A stretch of 64,000 bases of DNA from contig NZ_JAGIBH010000015.1 in NCBI RefSeq assembly GCF_017744445.1, positions 1-64,000 on the forward strand, read 5' to 3'. This document shows positions 1 through 8,346 of the stretch, in pieces (position 1 is the stretch's first letter; every line of letters starts with the position of its first letter). The position numbers were made by a program, and so were the translations under genes. Under the pieces are notes generated by a model that searched no databases, had not been told where the DNA came from, and saw nothing but the letters and a program-made list of their open reading frames with translations. Source of the DNA: Caulobacter sp. (GTDB lineage: Bacteria; Pseudomonadota; Alphaproteobacteria; Caulobacterales; Caulobacteraceae).

Positions 1-88
1 CCACCACGTTGATAGGCCGGGTGTGGAAGTGCGGTGACGCATGGAGCTTACCGGTACTAATAGCTCGATAGGCTTGATCGTTCTTCAG
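1..88 (+). rRNA. 23S ribosomal RNA, 3' end (partial)
   Basis: The first ~88 bases carry the conserved 3'-terminal part of bacterial 23S rRNA, including the segment GGTACTAATAGCTCGATAGG. The 5S gene and an initiator tRNA follow on the same strand, the usual 3' end of an rrn operon. The 5' part lies outside the window. The exact 3' end is estimated to within about ten bases. Confidence 0.93.
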
Positions 89-185
89 TCAAACCCATGC
101 AACACGCATGGCTCTACTTCAGACACTGATGTCTTCTTTACAATCCTTGGCCCCTCAGCAGGGCCAAGTGATATCCTTTTCGCTG

Positions 186-301
186 ACCTGGTGGCTTTGC
201 CGGGGGTTCCCCACCCGATCCCATTCCGAACTCGGTCGTTAAGTCCCCCTGGGCCAATGGTACTTCGTCTCAAGGCGCGGGAGAGTAGGTCGCCGCCAGG
301 T
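186..301 (+). rRNA. rrf: 5S ribosomal RNA
   Basis: About 116 nt with complementary ends (GACCTGGTGGC near the start, GCCGCCAGGTC at the end) and the conserved inner segments CCCGATCCCATTCCGAAC and GGGAGAGTAGG. It lies about 100 bp after the 23S end and before tRNA-fMet. The boundaries are taken from terminal-stem pairing. Confidence 0.95.
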
Positions 302-361
302 CCGCCAAAAGGATATCAACACCCCAAGTCCAAAACCCTGCATCACAATCAAACACCCTGA

Positions 362-438
<77 letters not shown>

Positions 439-470
439 AGGTCCCAAGGCGTCTAGAGCGCTCATATGCA

Positions 471-499
471 CCCCGTCCGATTGCGGTCGGGGATTTTTT
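471..499 (+). terminator. Rho-independent terminator of the rRNA operon
   Basis: CCCCG and CCG arms pair with CGG and CGGGG around a four-base loop with one T-T mismatch (stem 471-492). Six T residues follow at 494-499. It lies 33 nt after the tRNA. Confidence 0.88.
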
Positions 500-636
500 G
501 TATCTGTACGTGCAATTTAGAGTGGCATTCGCGCAACGCTCGCTGCCCCAAACGCGAATTTTTCTGCTTTTCGCCGCCCTCCGGTCGATATTCTCCGTTC
601 AAAGCCCATAGCGCAGGGCGCGGTTTTGCGTCATGA

Positions 637-650
637 CTTCCGTCCGGAAG
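637..650 (+). other. Short hairpin in the cold-shock gene 5' UTR
   Basis: CTTCCG-tc-CGGAAG is a perfect 6-bp inverted repeat about 47 nt before the cold-shock start codon. Structured 5' UTRs are common regulators of csp mRNAs, but a role here is only a guess. No confident promoter was picked in 500-696. Confidence 0.3.
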
Positions 651-696
651 ACGCGGGCCGACTATCAGCCCGTCGATTGAGGTGTTTGAGGATAAT

Positions 697-1224
697 ATGG
701 CGAACGGTGTCGTTAAGTGGTTCAACCCGGCCAAGGGCTTTGGCTTCATTCAGCCCGAGGACGGCGGCCAGGACGTGTTCGTCCACATCGCCGCGGTTGA
801 ACGCTCGGGCCTGGCGGGCCTGAACGAAGGTGATCAAGTCAACTACGAGCTGGAAGAAGATCGCCGCTCGGGCAAGACCTCGGCCGGCAACCTGCGCGTG
901 ACGGGCCAGGGCGCTGTCCCGGCCGGTGGCGGCCGCGGTGGCGCACGTCCCCCGCGCAGCTTCGACGGCCCGCGCGGTGGCGGCGGCGGCAGCTTCTCGG
1001 CCGGCACCGGCGAAAGCGGCACCGGCGTCGTGAAGTGGTTCAACACCACCAAGGGCTTCGGCTTCATCCAGCCGGACAACGGCGGTGGCGACATCTTCGT
1101 GCACATCTCGGCCGTTGAGCGCGCCGGTCTGCGTGGCCTGAACGAAGGCCAGCAAGTCGGCTACGAGCTGGAACAAGACCGCCGCTCGGGCAAGACCTCG
1201 GCCGGCAACCTGCGCATCCTCTAA
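697..1224 (+). CDS. Two-domain cold-shock protein (CspC/CspD-type)
   Basis: A 175-residue protein with two cold-shock domains. The first, at residues ~1-70, carries VVKWFNPAKGFGFIQPEDGG and DVFVHIAAVE; the second, at ~108-175, carries VVKWFNTTKGFGFIQPDNGG and DIFVHISAVE. These are the RNP1 and RNP2 nucleic-acid-binding motifs. A Gly/Arg-rich linker of ~38 residues joins them. Such proteins bind single-stranded RNA and DNA and act as RNA chaperones. Caulobacter is known to have two double-domain proteins, CspC and CspD, linked to stationary phase; which one this is cannot be told from sequence alone. The ATG at 697 is preferred over an in-frame GTG at 682 because GAGG at 687-690 is well spaced. 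A terminator follows directly, so the gene is probably monocistronic. Confidence 0.93.
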   Translation: MANGVVKWFNPAKGFGFIQPEDGGQDVFVHIAAVERSGLAGLNEGDQVNYELEEDRRSGKTSAGNLRVTGQGAVPAGGGRGGARPPRSFDGPRGGGGGSFSAGTGESGTGVVKWFNTTKGFGFIQPDNGGGDIFVHISAVERAGLRGLNEGQQVGYELEQDRRSGKTSAGNLRIL

Positions 1225-1235
1225 GGACGCCAGGG

Positions 1236-1265
1236 AAAAGGCCGCCCCGGAGGGACGGCCTTTTC
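1236..1265 (+). terminator. Terminator of the cold-shock gene
   Basis: AAAAGGCCG pairs with CGGCCTTTT around a GC-rich centre. The descending arm ends in TTTT, 11 nt after the stop codon. Confidence 0.88.
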
Positions 1266-1276
1266 AGAGACTTTTG

Positions 1277-1315
1277 AGAGGCCTCGCCGACACTGAGGTG
1301 TCGGACGGGGCCTCT
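1277..1315. repeat. Long nested hairpin between convergent genes
   Basis: The outer arms AGAGGCC (1277-1283) and GGCCTCT (1309-1315) enclose inner arms CCGACAC (1287-1293) and GTGTCGG (1298-1304). It has no T tract. It sits between the terminators of the cold-shock gene and maeB and may add to bidirectional termination or RNA stability. Confidence 0.55.
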
Positions 1316-1365
1316 TGGCATTCCGGGCAGGGGCTTTTGAAGCCGTTAGAAAGCCCTCCAGGCGC

Positions 1366-1405
1366 TAAAGAAAAGCCCCGCTGACGCTTGCACGTCGCGG
1401 GGCTT
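1366..1405 (-). terminator. Terminator of maeB
   Basis: Read on the minus strand, AAGCCCCGC and GCGGGGCTT arms (1373-1405) are followed by a T-rich tract (complement of 1366-1372). It is about 35 nt past the maeB stop. Confidence 0.88.
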
Positions 1406-1439
1406 CTTGCGTTCAGGATAAGGCCTGAGAGGGAAGCCC

Positions 1440-3728
1440 TCAGGCCTCCGTACGGGCCCGTTCCGAGGCCGCCTGGTTCACCGCCAGAGCCGTCAGGTTG
1501 ACGATGCCGCGGGCCGTGACGCTGGGCACCAAGGCGTGCACCGGCTTGCTCATGCCCAGCAGCACCGGACCGACCAGCAGGCTTTCGGTGGCGGCGCTGA
1601 GCAGGGTCAGGCCGATATTGGCCGCGTCCAGGGTCGGCATGACCAGCAGGTTGGCCGAGCCCTTCAGCGGGCTGTCGGCGACCATGCGCTCGCGCAGGTG
1701 CTGGCTGAGCGCGGCGTCGGCGTGCATCTCGCCGTCGACCTCGAGGTCGGGCGCCTGCTCGCGCAGGATGGCCAAGGCCTCGCGCATCTTGCGGGCGGTC
1801 GGCGAGTTGCTGGCCCCGAACGAGGAGTGCGAGAGCAGGGCGGCCTTGGGCGTCAGGCCAAAGCGGCGGACGGCCTCGGCGGCCAGCTGGGTGCACTCGG
1901 CGATCTGCTCGGCGGTCGGGTCGACATTGACGTGGGTGTCGCAGAAGAACAGCGTGCCGTTGTCCAGGATCAGCGACGACATGGCGTAGACGCGGCTGAC
2001 GTTCTCGCGGCGCGGGATGATCGGCAGCACATAGGTCATGTGCTGCCACCAGTCGCCGCTGCCGCCGACCAGGGCGGCCTCGACATAGCCCGACGACAGC
2101 AGCATCGAGGCGGCCACCGTGCGGCGGCCCTCGACGCGGCGCTGGGCGGCGGAAGGGGGCACGCCACGGCGGCCGACCAGGCCCTGATACTCGGCGACTA
2201 GCGGCGCGAAGAGGTCCTTGTCGGCCTGAGGGTCGACGATCTCGACCTTGCCGCCGATGTCCAGGCGCAGGCCCATCTCGGCGATACGGGCCTTGATGAC
2301 CTCGCGGCGGCCGATCAGCACGGGCAGGGCCAGGCCCTCGTCGACGACGGTCTGCACGGCGCGCAGCACGCGCTCGTCCTCGCCCTCGGCATAGGCCACC
2401 TTGACGGGCGCCTTGCGGGCCCGCTCGAACACCGGCCGCATCAGCTGGCCCGAGCGGTAGACGAACAGCTCCAGCTCCTGGCGATAGGCGTCGAAGTCGG
2501 CGATCGGCCGGGTGGCGACGCCGGTGTCCATGGCCGCCTTGGCCACGGCCGGGGCGATCTGCAGGATCAGGCGCGGGTCGAAGGGCTTGGGGATGATGTA
2601 CTGCGCGCCGAACATCGGCGCGACGCCGCCATAGGCCGATGCCACCACTTCCGAGGCCTCGGCGCGGGCCAGCTCGGCGATGGCCTCGACGGCCGCGACC
2701 TTCATCGCCTCGTTGATCTCGGACGCGCCGACGTCCAGGGCGCCCCGGAAGATGAACGGGAAGCAGAGGACGTTGTTGACCTGGTTGGCGTAGTCGCTGC
2801 GGCCGGTGGCCATGATGGCGTCGGGGCGGGCGGCCTGGACCAGCTCGGGCAGGATCTCCGGCTCGGGATTGGCCATGGCCAGGATCAGCGGATTGGGGGC
2901 CAGCAGCGGCAGCCATTCGGGCTTGAAGACGCGCGGGGCCGAGAGGCCCAGGAAGATGTCCGCGCCGGCGATCACCTCGGCCAGGGTGCGGGCGTCGGTC
3001 TGGCGCGCATAGCGGGCCATGTTGTCGAGCATGTCGTCGTCGCGACCGGCGTACACGACGCCCTTGATGTCGGTCAGGGTGACGTTCTCGACCGGCAGGC
3101 CCATCGAGACCAGCAGGTCGACGCAGGCCAGGGCGGCCGCGCCGGCGCCCGAGGTCACCAGCTTGACGTCCTTCAGCGTCTTGCCCTGTACGAGCAGGGC
3201 GTTGCGGACCGCGGCGGCGCAGACGATGGCGGTGCCGTGCTGGTCGTCGTGGAAGACCGGGATGTTCATCCGCTCGCGCAGGGTGCGCTCGATGATGAAG
3301 CACTCGGGGGCCTTGATGTCTTCCAGATTGATGCCGCCGAAGGTGGGCTCCAGCGCCGCCACCACCTCGATGAAGCGATCGGGATCTTCGGCGTCGACCT
3401 CGATGTCGAACACGTCGATGCCGGCGAACTTCTTGAAGAGGACGGCCTTGCCTTCCATCACCGGCTTGCTGGCCAGCGGACCGATATTGCCCAGGCCCAG
3501 CACGGCGGTGCCGTTCGAAATCACGGCCACCAGGTTGCCGCGCGCGGTGTAGTCGCGGGCGGTGTCGGGATCGGCGGCGATGGCCTCGCAAGGGGCGGCG
3601 ACACCGGGGGAGTAGGCCAGGCCCAGGTCACGCTGGGTGGCCATCCGCTTGGTGGCTTCGATCGCCAGTTTCCCGGGCCGCGGAAGACGGTGGTAGTCCA
3701 GGGCGGCTTTACGGAAATCCTCGTCCAT
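1440..3728 (-). CDS. maeB: NADP-dependent malic enzyme with C-terminal phosphotransacetylase-like domain
   Basis: A 762-residue protein, the usual length for MaeB-type malic enzymes, which decarboxylate malate to pyruvate and reduce NADP+. The malic-enzyme part spans residues ~1-430: the early GLAYSPGVAAPC, the NAD(P)-binding region around VTSGAGAAALACVDLL, and FGAQYIIPKPFDPRL near its end. Residues ~435-755 resemble phosphotransacetylase, starting at VKVAYAEGEDERVLRA and including LLVMPTLDAANIGLTLL. In MaeB proteins this domain is regulatory and not a working transacetylase. The ATG at 3728 has AGAGGA upstream. Convergent with the cold-shock gene; its upstream region, shared with the purine operon, contains a perfect palindrome (see 3857-3870). 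Confidence 0.96.
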   Translation of the reverse strand: MDEDFRKAALDYHRLPRPGKLAIEATKRMATQRDLGLAYSPGVAAPCEAIAADPDTARDYTARGNLVAVISNGTAVLGLGNIGPLASKPVMEGKAVLFKKFAGIDVFDIEVDAEDPDRFIEVVAALEPTFGGINLEDIKAPECFIIERTLRERMNIPVFHDDQHGTAIVCAAAVRNALLVQGKTLKDVKLVTSGAGAAALACVDLLVSMGLPVENVTLTDIKGVVYAGRDDDMLDNMARYARQTDARTLAEVIAGADIFLGLSAPRVFKPEWLPLLAPNPLILAMANPEPEILPELVQAARPDAIMATGRSDYANQVNNVLCFPFIFRGALDVGASEINEAMKVAAVEAIAELARAEASEVVASAYGGVAPMFGAQYIIPKPFDPRLILQIAPAVAKAAMDTGVATRPIADFDAYRQELELFVYRSGQLMRPVFERARKAPVKVAYAEGEDERVLRAVQTVVDEGLALPVLIGRREVIKARIAEMGLRLDIGGKVEIVDPQADKDLFAPLVAEYQGLVGRRGVPPSAAQRRVEGRRTVAASMLLSSGYVEAALVGGSGDWWQHMTYVLPIIPRRENVSRVYAMSSLILDNGTLFFCDTHVNVDPTAEQIAECTQLAAEAVRRFGLTPKAALLSHSSFGASNSPTARKMREALAILREQAPDLEVDGEMHADAALSQHLRERMVADSPLKGSANLLVMPTLDAANIGLTLLSAATESLLVGPVLLGMSKPVHALVPSVTARGIVNLTALAVNQAASERARTEA

Positions 3729-3856
3729 CGATCGTTCCTCTGGGCGGCCTGCGCGGCGCGTTCTGCTGCTTCGTCTGAGCGCGAAGCGTCAAAGCCTTTG
3801 CTAGCGGGGTTGGGCCTGCAATTCCAACCCTTCGCCGCCTGTCGGGCGTTTTTTCT

Positions 3857-3870
3857 TGGTACCGGTACCA
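3857..3870. promoter_or_regulatory. Perfect 14-bp palindrome, LacI-type operator candidate
   Basis: TGGTACCGGTACCA is a perfect palindrome with a central CG, the layout typical of LacI-family operators. It is ~130 bp upstream of the maeB start and ~195 bp upstream of hiuH. A related half site (TGGTACCGCTA) lies upstream of the TonB-dependent receptor. No LacI-family gene is in the window. Confidence 0.5.
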
Positions 3871-3888
3871 GTTCGCGCCCGCGCGAAC
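3871..3888. repeat. Inverted repeat next to the palindrome
   Basis: GTTCGCG (3871-3877) and CGCGAAC (3882-3888) form a 7-bp perfect inverted repeat with a four-base spacer, directly abutting the palindrome at 3857-3870. It could be a second operator or a hairpin in a leader. Confidence 0.4.
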
Positions 3889-4065
3889 GGTGATTTACGG
3901 CTCTCACAAGTAATAAATCTATTATATAATGCCTGCGCTTCGGGCGCCTTACGCCCCCTTGTTCGGCGCTAGGCCTTCCGGCGCGATCCGTGTGGGGCAA
4001 GGCGCTGGACAAAGGCGCCCGGAGCGACCGAGATCGACTCGGGTCCAGAGATCAGAGGGCGGAGC

Positions 4066-4413
4066 ATGAGCGGACTGACGACACACATTCTCGACCAGGC
4101 GGCCGGTAAACCGGCGGCCGATGTCGTGGTGCGAGTGTCGCGGCGCGAAGGCGGCAACGTCCATCTGCTGGCGGAATTCCGCACGGACGCCGACGGGCGT
4201 GCGCGGCTTATCGCCGGAGAGGCCCTGGAGGTCGGCGGATACCGCCTGGAGTTCGCGATCGGCGACCATTTCAAGGCGTCCGGCCTGCCAGTCACGGACC
4301 CGCCGTTCCTGGACGTGGTGGTCATCGATTTCGCGGTCTCGAATGTCGCGCAGCACTGGCACGTGCCGCTGCTGGTCTCGCCGTACGGCTATTCCACCTA
4401 TCGGGGCAGCTGA
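4066..4413 (+). CDS. hiuH: 5-hydroxyisourate hydrolase (transthyretin-like)
   Basis: A 115-residue protein of the transthyretin-related family that hydrolyses 5-hydroxyisourate, the product of urate oxidation, to OHCU. The family signatures are present: an N-terminal LTTHILDQAAGKPA and the C-terminal tetrapeptide YRGS (here YSTYRGS), which belongs to the active site and separates these enzymes from true transthyretins. Catalytic His, Arg and Ser of the family are all available. It is the first gene of the plus-strand purine operon; its stop overlaps the xdhA start by one base. Its substrate is produced by PuuD, encoded ~20 kb away at 24126-25313, and its product is taken by UraD next to PuuD. 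Confidence 0.95.
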   Translation: MSGLTTHILDQAAGKPAADVVVRVSRREGGNVHLLAEFRTDADGRARLIAGEALEVGGYRLEFAIGDHFKASGLPVTDPPFLDVVVIDFAVSNVAQHWHVPLLVSPYGYSTYRGS

Positions 4414-5849
4414 TGGGCGCGACGATCCGTTTTCTGCTGGACGGCCAGGTGCAGGAGGTCAAAGGGGCCAACCCAACGACGACCCTGCTAGAGCATCTGC
4501 GCGGTCCCATGCGCCGGACCGGGACCAAGGAAGGCTGCGCCGAGGGCGATTGTGGCTCGTGCACGGTGCTGGTCGGCGAGGCCGACGGCGAGGGTGTCGC
4601 CTGGCGGGCGGTGAACAGCTGCATCCAGTTCCTGCCGATGCTGCACGGCAAGGCGCTGCTGACGGTCGAGACCCTGGCGAAAGGCGGCGAGTTACATGCC
4701 GTGCAGCAGGCCATGGTCGAGAAGCACGGCTCGCAGTGCGGCTTCTGTACGCCGGGTATCGTCATGTCGCTGTACGGCCGCGCGATCGCGGCCAAGGGCG
4801 CGGCCGCGCCGGTCGGCGAGGTGCTGGCCGGGAACCTGTGTCGCTGCACGGGCTATGGCCCGATCATCGAGGTGGCCAAGGGCGTCGAGGCCGAGGCCGC
4901 GCCGGTGGTTGATCTCTCCGCCGTGCGCGACGAGACCATGCTGAGCCTCAGCTTCGAGGACGAGGTCCACGGTGTCACGCGCACCTGGCTGTCGCCGCGT
5001 ACGGTCGAGGAACTGGCGCAGGCCTATCTGGCGCATCCGGACGCGACCATCGTGGCCGGGGCCACCGATGTCGGCCTGTGGGTGACCAAGCTGCGCAAGC
5101 CGCTGCCGACCCTGATCAGCGTGTCCGAGGTCGCCGAGCTCAAGGCGTTGGAGGAGACCTCCGAGGGCCTGCGGATCGGCGCCGGCGTTCGCTATGTCGA
5201 CGCCATCGAGGCCGTAGCGAAGCTCTATCCGGATCTGGGCCAGATGATGCGGCGGCTGGGCTCGACCCAGGTGCGCAACAGCGGCACGATCGGCGGCAAC
5301 ATCGCCAACGGCTCGCCGATCGGCGACATGCCGCCGGCCCTGATCGCGGCGGGGGCGACCCTGGTTCTGCGCCGGGGCGCGGAGCGCCGCGAGCTGCCGC
5401 TGGAAGACTTCTTCCTCGACTACGGCAAGCAGGACCGCCGGCCGGGCGAATTCGTCGAGACGGTGATCGTTCCAAAGCTCGACGCGGGCCGGATCTTCAA
5501 GGTCTTCAAGCTGTCCAAGCGGTTCGACCAGGACATTTCGGCGGTGTGCGGGGCGTTCTGCATGGCGGTCGAGGACGGTGTGGTCACCGACGCGCGGATC
5601 GCGTTCGGCGGCATGGCCGGCACGCCCAAGCGGGCCAAGGCCTGCGAGGCGGCGTTGGCTGGAAAGCCTTGGGCCGAGGCGACCATCGAGGCGGCGATGG
5701 CCGCGCTCGATAGCGACTATACGCCGATGAACGACATGCGCGCCTCGGCGGCCTACCGATCCCTGGCGGCGAGGAATATGCTGCGCAAGGTGTTCCTGGA
5801 GCGCCAGGACGTCGAAACCCGTGTCACCCCGGAGAGCGCTCTTGGCTGA
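4413..5849 (+). CDS. xdhA: Xanthine dehydrogenase small subunit (2Fe-2S and FAD)
   Basis: A 478-residue subunit that passes electrons from the molybdenum site to NAD+. Residues ~1-85 are a plant-type ferredoxin domain with cysteines 42, 47 and 50 in GCAEGDCGSC. Residues ~100-160 are the second 2Fe-2S domain, with CGFCTPG and NLCRCTGYGP. Residues ~195-375 are an FAD-binding domain of the CO-dehydrogenase type (VAGATDVGLWVTK; TIGGNIANGSPIGD), followed by the C-terminal FAD domain. The length fits the bacterial XdhA of two-subunit enzymes. It overlaps hiuH by one base, and the xdhB start lies within its last codons, so translation is probably coupled. Confidence 0.97.
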   Translation: MGATIRFLLDGQVQEVKGANPTTTLLEHLRGPMRRTGTKEGCAEGDCGSCTVLVGEADGEGVAWRAVNSCIQFLPMLHGKALLTVETLAKGGELHAVQQAMVEKHGSQCGFCTPGIVMSLYGRAIAAKGAAAPVGEVLAGNLCRCTGYGPIIEVAKGVEAEAAPVVDLSAVRDETMLSLSFEDEVHGVTRTWLSPRTVEELAQAYLAHPDATIVAGATDVGLWVTKLRKPLPTLISVSEVAELKALEETSEGLRIGAGVRYVDAIEAVAKLYPDLGQMMRRLGSTQVRNSGTIGGNIANGSPIGDMPPALIAAGATLVLRRGAERRELPLEDFFLDYGKQDRRPGEFVETVIVPKLDAGRIFKVFKLSKRFDQDISAVCGAFCMAVEDGVVTDARIAFGGMAGTPKRAKACEAALAGKPWAEATIEAAMAALDSDYTPMNDMRASAAYRSLAARNMLRKVFLERQDVETRVTPESALG

Positions 5850-8187
5850 CTCCGCCGCGACAACCCCGGTGATCGAGACCGCGCCTTTCCAAGGCGTGCA
5901 CGCGGCCCTGCCGCATGACAGCGCCGCCCGGCACGTGGCGGGTTCGGCGGTCTATATCGACGATATGCCCGAACCGGCCGGCCTGCTGCACGTGGCCTTC
6001 GGCATGAGCACCAAGGCGCACGCCAAGATCACGCGCATGGACCTGTCGGCGGTGCGGACGGCGCCGGGCGTGGTGCTGGTGCTGAGCGCCGAAGACATCC
6101 CGGGCGAGAACGACGTCAGCCCCGTCATCCACGACGACAAGCTGTTCGCGGCGGATGAGGTCTATTGCGTAGGCCAGAGCCTGTTCGCCGTCGCCGCCAC
6201 CTCGATCGCCGCCGCCCGCGCCGCCGCGACCAAGGCCGTAGTCGAGTATGAGGACCTGCCGGCCGCCATCGACATCGCCTCCGCCCGAGCGATGGACCTG
6301 AAAATCGAGGCCAGCCAGCGCATGGCGCGGGGCGACGCTCGGGCCGCGCTCGCGACGTCTCCTCGGCGCGTGCAGGGCAGGTTCGCGATCGGCGGCCAGG
6401 ACCACTTCTATCTCGAGGGGCAGATCGCCCTGGCCACCCCGCGCGAGGACGGCGACGTCCACGTCTGGTCCTCGACCCAGCATCCCACCGAGGTGCAGCA
6501 CCTGATCGCCCGCGTGCTGGGGCGGCCCGACCACTGCGTCACGGTCGAGGTGCGCCGGATGGGCGGGGGCTTTGGCGGCAAGGAGACTCAGGCCTCGCTG
6601 TTCGCCGCCGCCGCCGCCCTGGTCGCCGTGAAGACCGGCCGCCCGGCCAAGGCCCGTCCAGACCGCGACGAGGACATGGTCATGACCGGCAAGCGGCATG
6701 ACTTCGAGGCCGCCTACGACGTCGGCTTCGATGATGATGGACGGCTGACGGGCCTGTCGCTGGAGCTGGCCTCGCGCTGCGGGGCGACAACCGACCTGTC
6801 GATGGCGATCAACGATCGGGCGATGTTCCACGTCGACAACACCTACTTCCTGCCCGCCATCGAGATCGTCTCGCACCGCTATCGGACGCACACGGTGTCG
6901 AACACCGCGTTCCGGGGCTTTGGCGGACCGCAGGGCATGATCGCCATCGAGCGGGTGATGGACGCCGTGGCCGCCGCCACGGGTCTGGACCCGCTGGAGG
7001 TGCGCCGCCGCAACCTTTATGGCGGCGAGGGGCGCAACCTGACGCCCTACCACCAGGTGGTGGAAGACAATGTCGCGCCGCAGCTGATCGACGAGCTGGC
7101 CGCTTCGTGCGCCTACGAGACCCGCCGCCGCGAGATCGAGGCATTCAACCGTTCGAGCCCGGTGCTGAAGAAGGGCATCGCCCTGACGCCGGTGAAGTTC
7201 GGCATCTCGTTCACGACGACCTTCCTGAACCAGGCCGGCGCGCTGATCCATCTCTATGTCGACGGCTCGATCATGCTGAACCACGGCGGGACCGAGATGG
7301 GGCAGGGGCTGAACGTCAAGATCGCCCAGATCGTCGCCCAGGCCTTCCAGGTCGGCATCGAGCGCGTGAAGATCACCTCGACCGTCACCGACAAGGTGCC
7401 CAACACCTCGGCCACCGCCGCGTCGTCGGGGGCGGACCTGAACGGCATGGCGGCGCTGAATGCGGCCGAGACGATCAAGGGGCGCCTGGTCGAATTCGCG
7501 GCCAAGAAGTGGAGCGTTGGGCCCGACGAAGTCGCCTTCACCCCGGCCGGCGTCCGCGTCGGGACCGAGACCATCGAGTTCGGCGCCTTCATTCGCCAGG
7601 CCTATCTGGCGCGGGTGTCGCTGTCCTCGACCGGCTACTACGCCACGCCCAAGATCCACTACGACCGCGCCACCCACACAGGCCGGCCATTCTACTACTT
7701 CGCCTATGGCGCCGCCTGCAGTGAGGTGCTGATCGACACCCTGACCGGCGAGATGAAGGTCACCCGCGCCGACATTCTGCACGACGTCGGCAAGTCGCTG
7801 AATCCGGCCATCGACCTGGGCCAGATCGAGGGCGGCTTCATCCAGGGCATGGGCTGGCTGACGACCGAGGAGTTGGTCTTCGACGCCCAGGGCCGCCTGC
7901 GGACCCATGCCCCCTCGACCTACAAGATCCCGACCATCGGTGACCGCCCGGCGCATCTGGATGTGCGGCTCTGGAAGGCCGGCCGCAATGTCGAGGCGAC
8001 GGTGCACCGCTCCAAGGCCGTCGGCGAGCCGCCGCTGATGCTGGCGATCTCGGTGCACTCGGCGATCAACCACGCGGTGGCGAGCGTCGGCGACTATGCG
8101 GTGTTCCCGCAGCTGGACGCGCCCGCGACGCCGGAAGCGATCCTGATGGCCTGCGAGGATGTGAGGACGAGGGCAAAGAATGCCTGA
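5842..8187 (+). CDS. xdhB: Xanthine dehydrogenase large subunit (molybdopterin-binding)
   Basis: The 781-residue catalytic subunit oxidises hypoxanthine and xanthine to urate at a molybdenum cofactor. Family motifs are clear: an N-terminal AVYIDDMPEP, the GGGFGGKETQ loop, TAFRGFGGPQGM near the substrate pocket, GGTEMGQGLNVK, and KAVGEPPLMLA, which carries the catalytic glutamate. The start is a choice: TTG at 5842 has GGAGAG at 5831-5836 and gives the N-terminus MADSAATTP; an in-frame GTG at 5821 would add seven residues. Both overlap the end of xdhA. XdhB needs XdhC (8347-9363) for insertion of the sulfurated cofactor. Confidence 0.96.
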   Translation: MADSAATTPVIETAPFQGVHAALPHDSAARHVAGSAVYIDDMPEPAGLLHVAFGMSTKAHAKITRMDLSAVRTAPGVVLVLSAEDIPGENDVSPVIHDDKLFAADEVYCVGQSLFAVAATSIAAARAAATKAVVEYEDLPAAIDIASARAMDLKIEASQRMARGDARAALATSPRRVQGRFAIGGQDHFYLEGQIALATPREDGDVHVWSSTQHPTEVQHLIARVLGRPDHCVTVEVRRMGGGFGGKETQASLFAAAAALVAVKTGRPAKARPDRDEDMVMTGKRHDFEAAYDVGFDDDGRLTGLSLELASRCGATTDLSMAINDRAMFHVDNTYFLPAIEIVSHRYRTHTVSNTAFRGFGGPQGMIAIERVMDAVAAATGLDPLEVRRRNLYGGEGRNLTPYHQVVEDNVAPQLIDELAASCAYETRRREIEAFNRSSPVLKKGIALTPVKFGISFTTTFLNQAGALIHLYVDGSIMLNHGGTEMGQGLNVKIAQIVAQAFQVGIERVKITSTVTDKVPNTSATAASSGADLNGMAALNAAETIKGRLVEFAAKKWSVGPDEVAFTPAGVRVGTETIEFGAFIRQAYLARVSLSSTGYYATPKIHYDRATHTGRPFYYFAYGAACSEVLIDTLTGEMKVTRADILHDVGKSLNPAIDLGQIEGGFIQGMGWLTTEELVFDAQGRLRTHAPSTYKIPTIGDRPAHLDVRLWKAGRNVEATVHRSKAVGEPPLMLAISVHSAINHAVASVGDYAVFPQLDAPATPEAILMACEDVRTRAKNA

Positions 8188-8205
8188 GCTTCTCTTCTCC
8201 GTTCT

Positions 8206-8322
8206 CCCCGGCGAAAGCCGGGGCCCAGATCGAGCCCATGAGCGTGGCGGGGTGTGGTGGCGATCGTTGGCGCGAGCACTCCAAATGCTCCGGATGAATC
8301 TGGGCCCCGGCTTTCGCCGAGG
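8206..8322. repeat. Palindromic intergenic repeat, family A (copy 1)
   Basis: Two arms face each other: CCCCGGCGAAAGCCGGGGCC onward at 8206-8230 and its near-exact reverse complement at 8298-8322. Each arm also forms its own small hairpin around GAAA or TTTC. The same design recurs at 61671-61770. Here it lies between xdhB and xdhC, inside the likely operon. Confidence 0.85.
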
Positions 8323-8346
8323 AAGTCGGAGTTGGGGGGCTTTGGC

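Larger units (their letters stand above)
3729..4065. promoter_or_regulatory. Divergent promoter region between maeB and hiuH
   Basis: A 337-bp gap with no gene. It holds two back-to-back palindromes (3857-3888) and an AT-rich block at 3909-3930 whose ATTATATAAT (3921-3930) includes TATAAT and is itself palindromic, so it could serve as a -10 element on either strand. No convincing -35 was picked. Promoters for both maeB and the hiuH-xdh-guaD operon are expected here. Confidence 0.55.

Noticed and set aside
41..361. A 106-codon open frame across the 23S/5S region
   Set aside because: It lies over rRNA genes and their spacer; no ribosome site.
1264..3591. A 775-codon open frame on the minus strand overlapping maeB
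   Set aside because: It is the shadow of maeB in another frame: Arg/Gly/Pro/His-rich, no recognisable domain.
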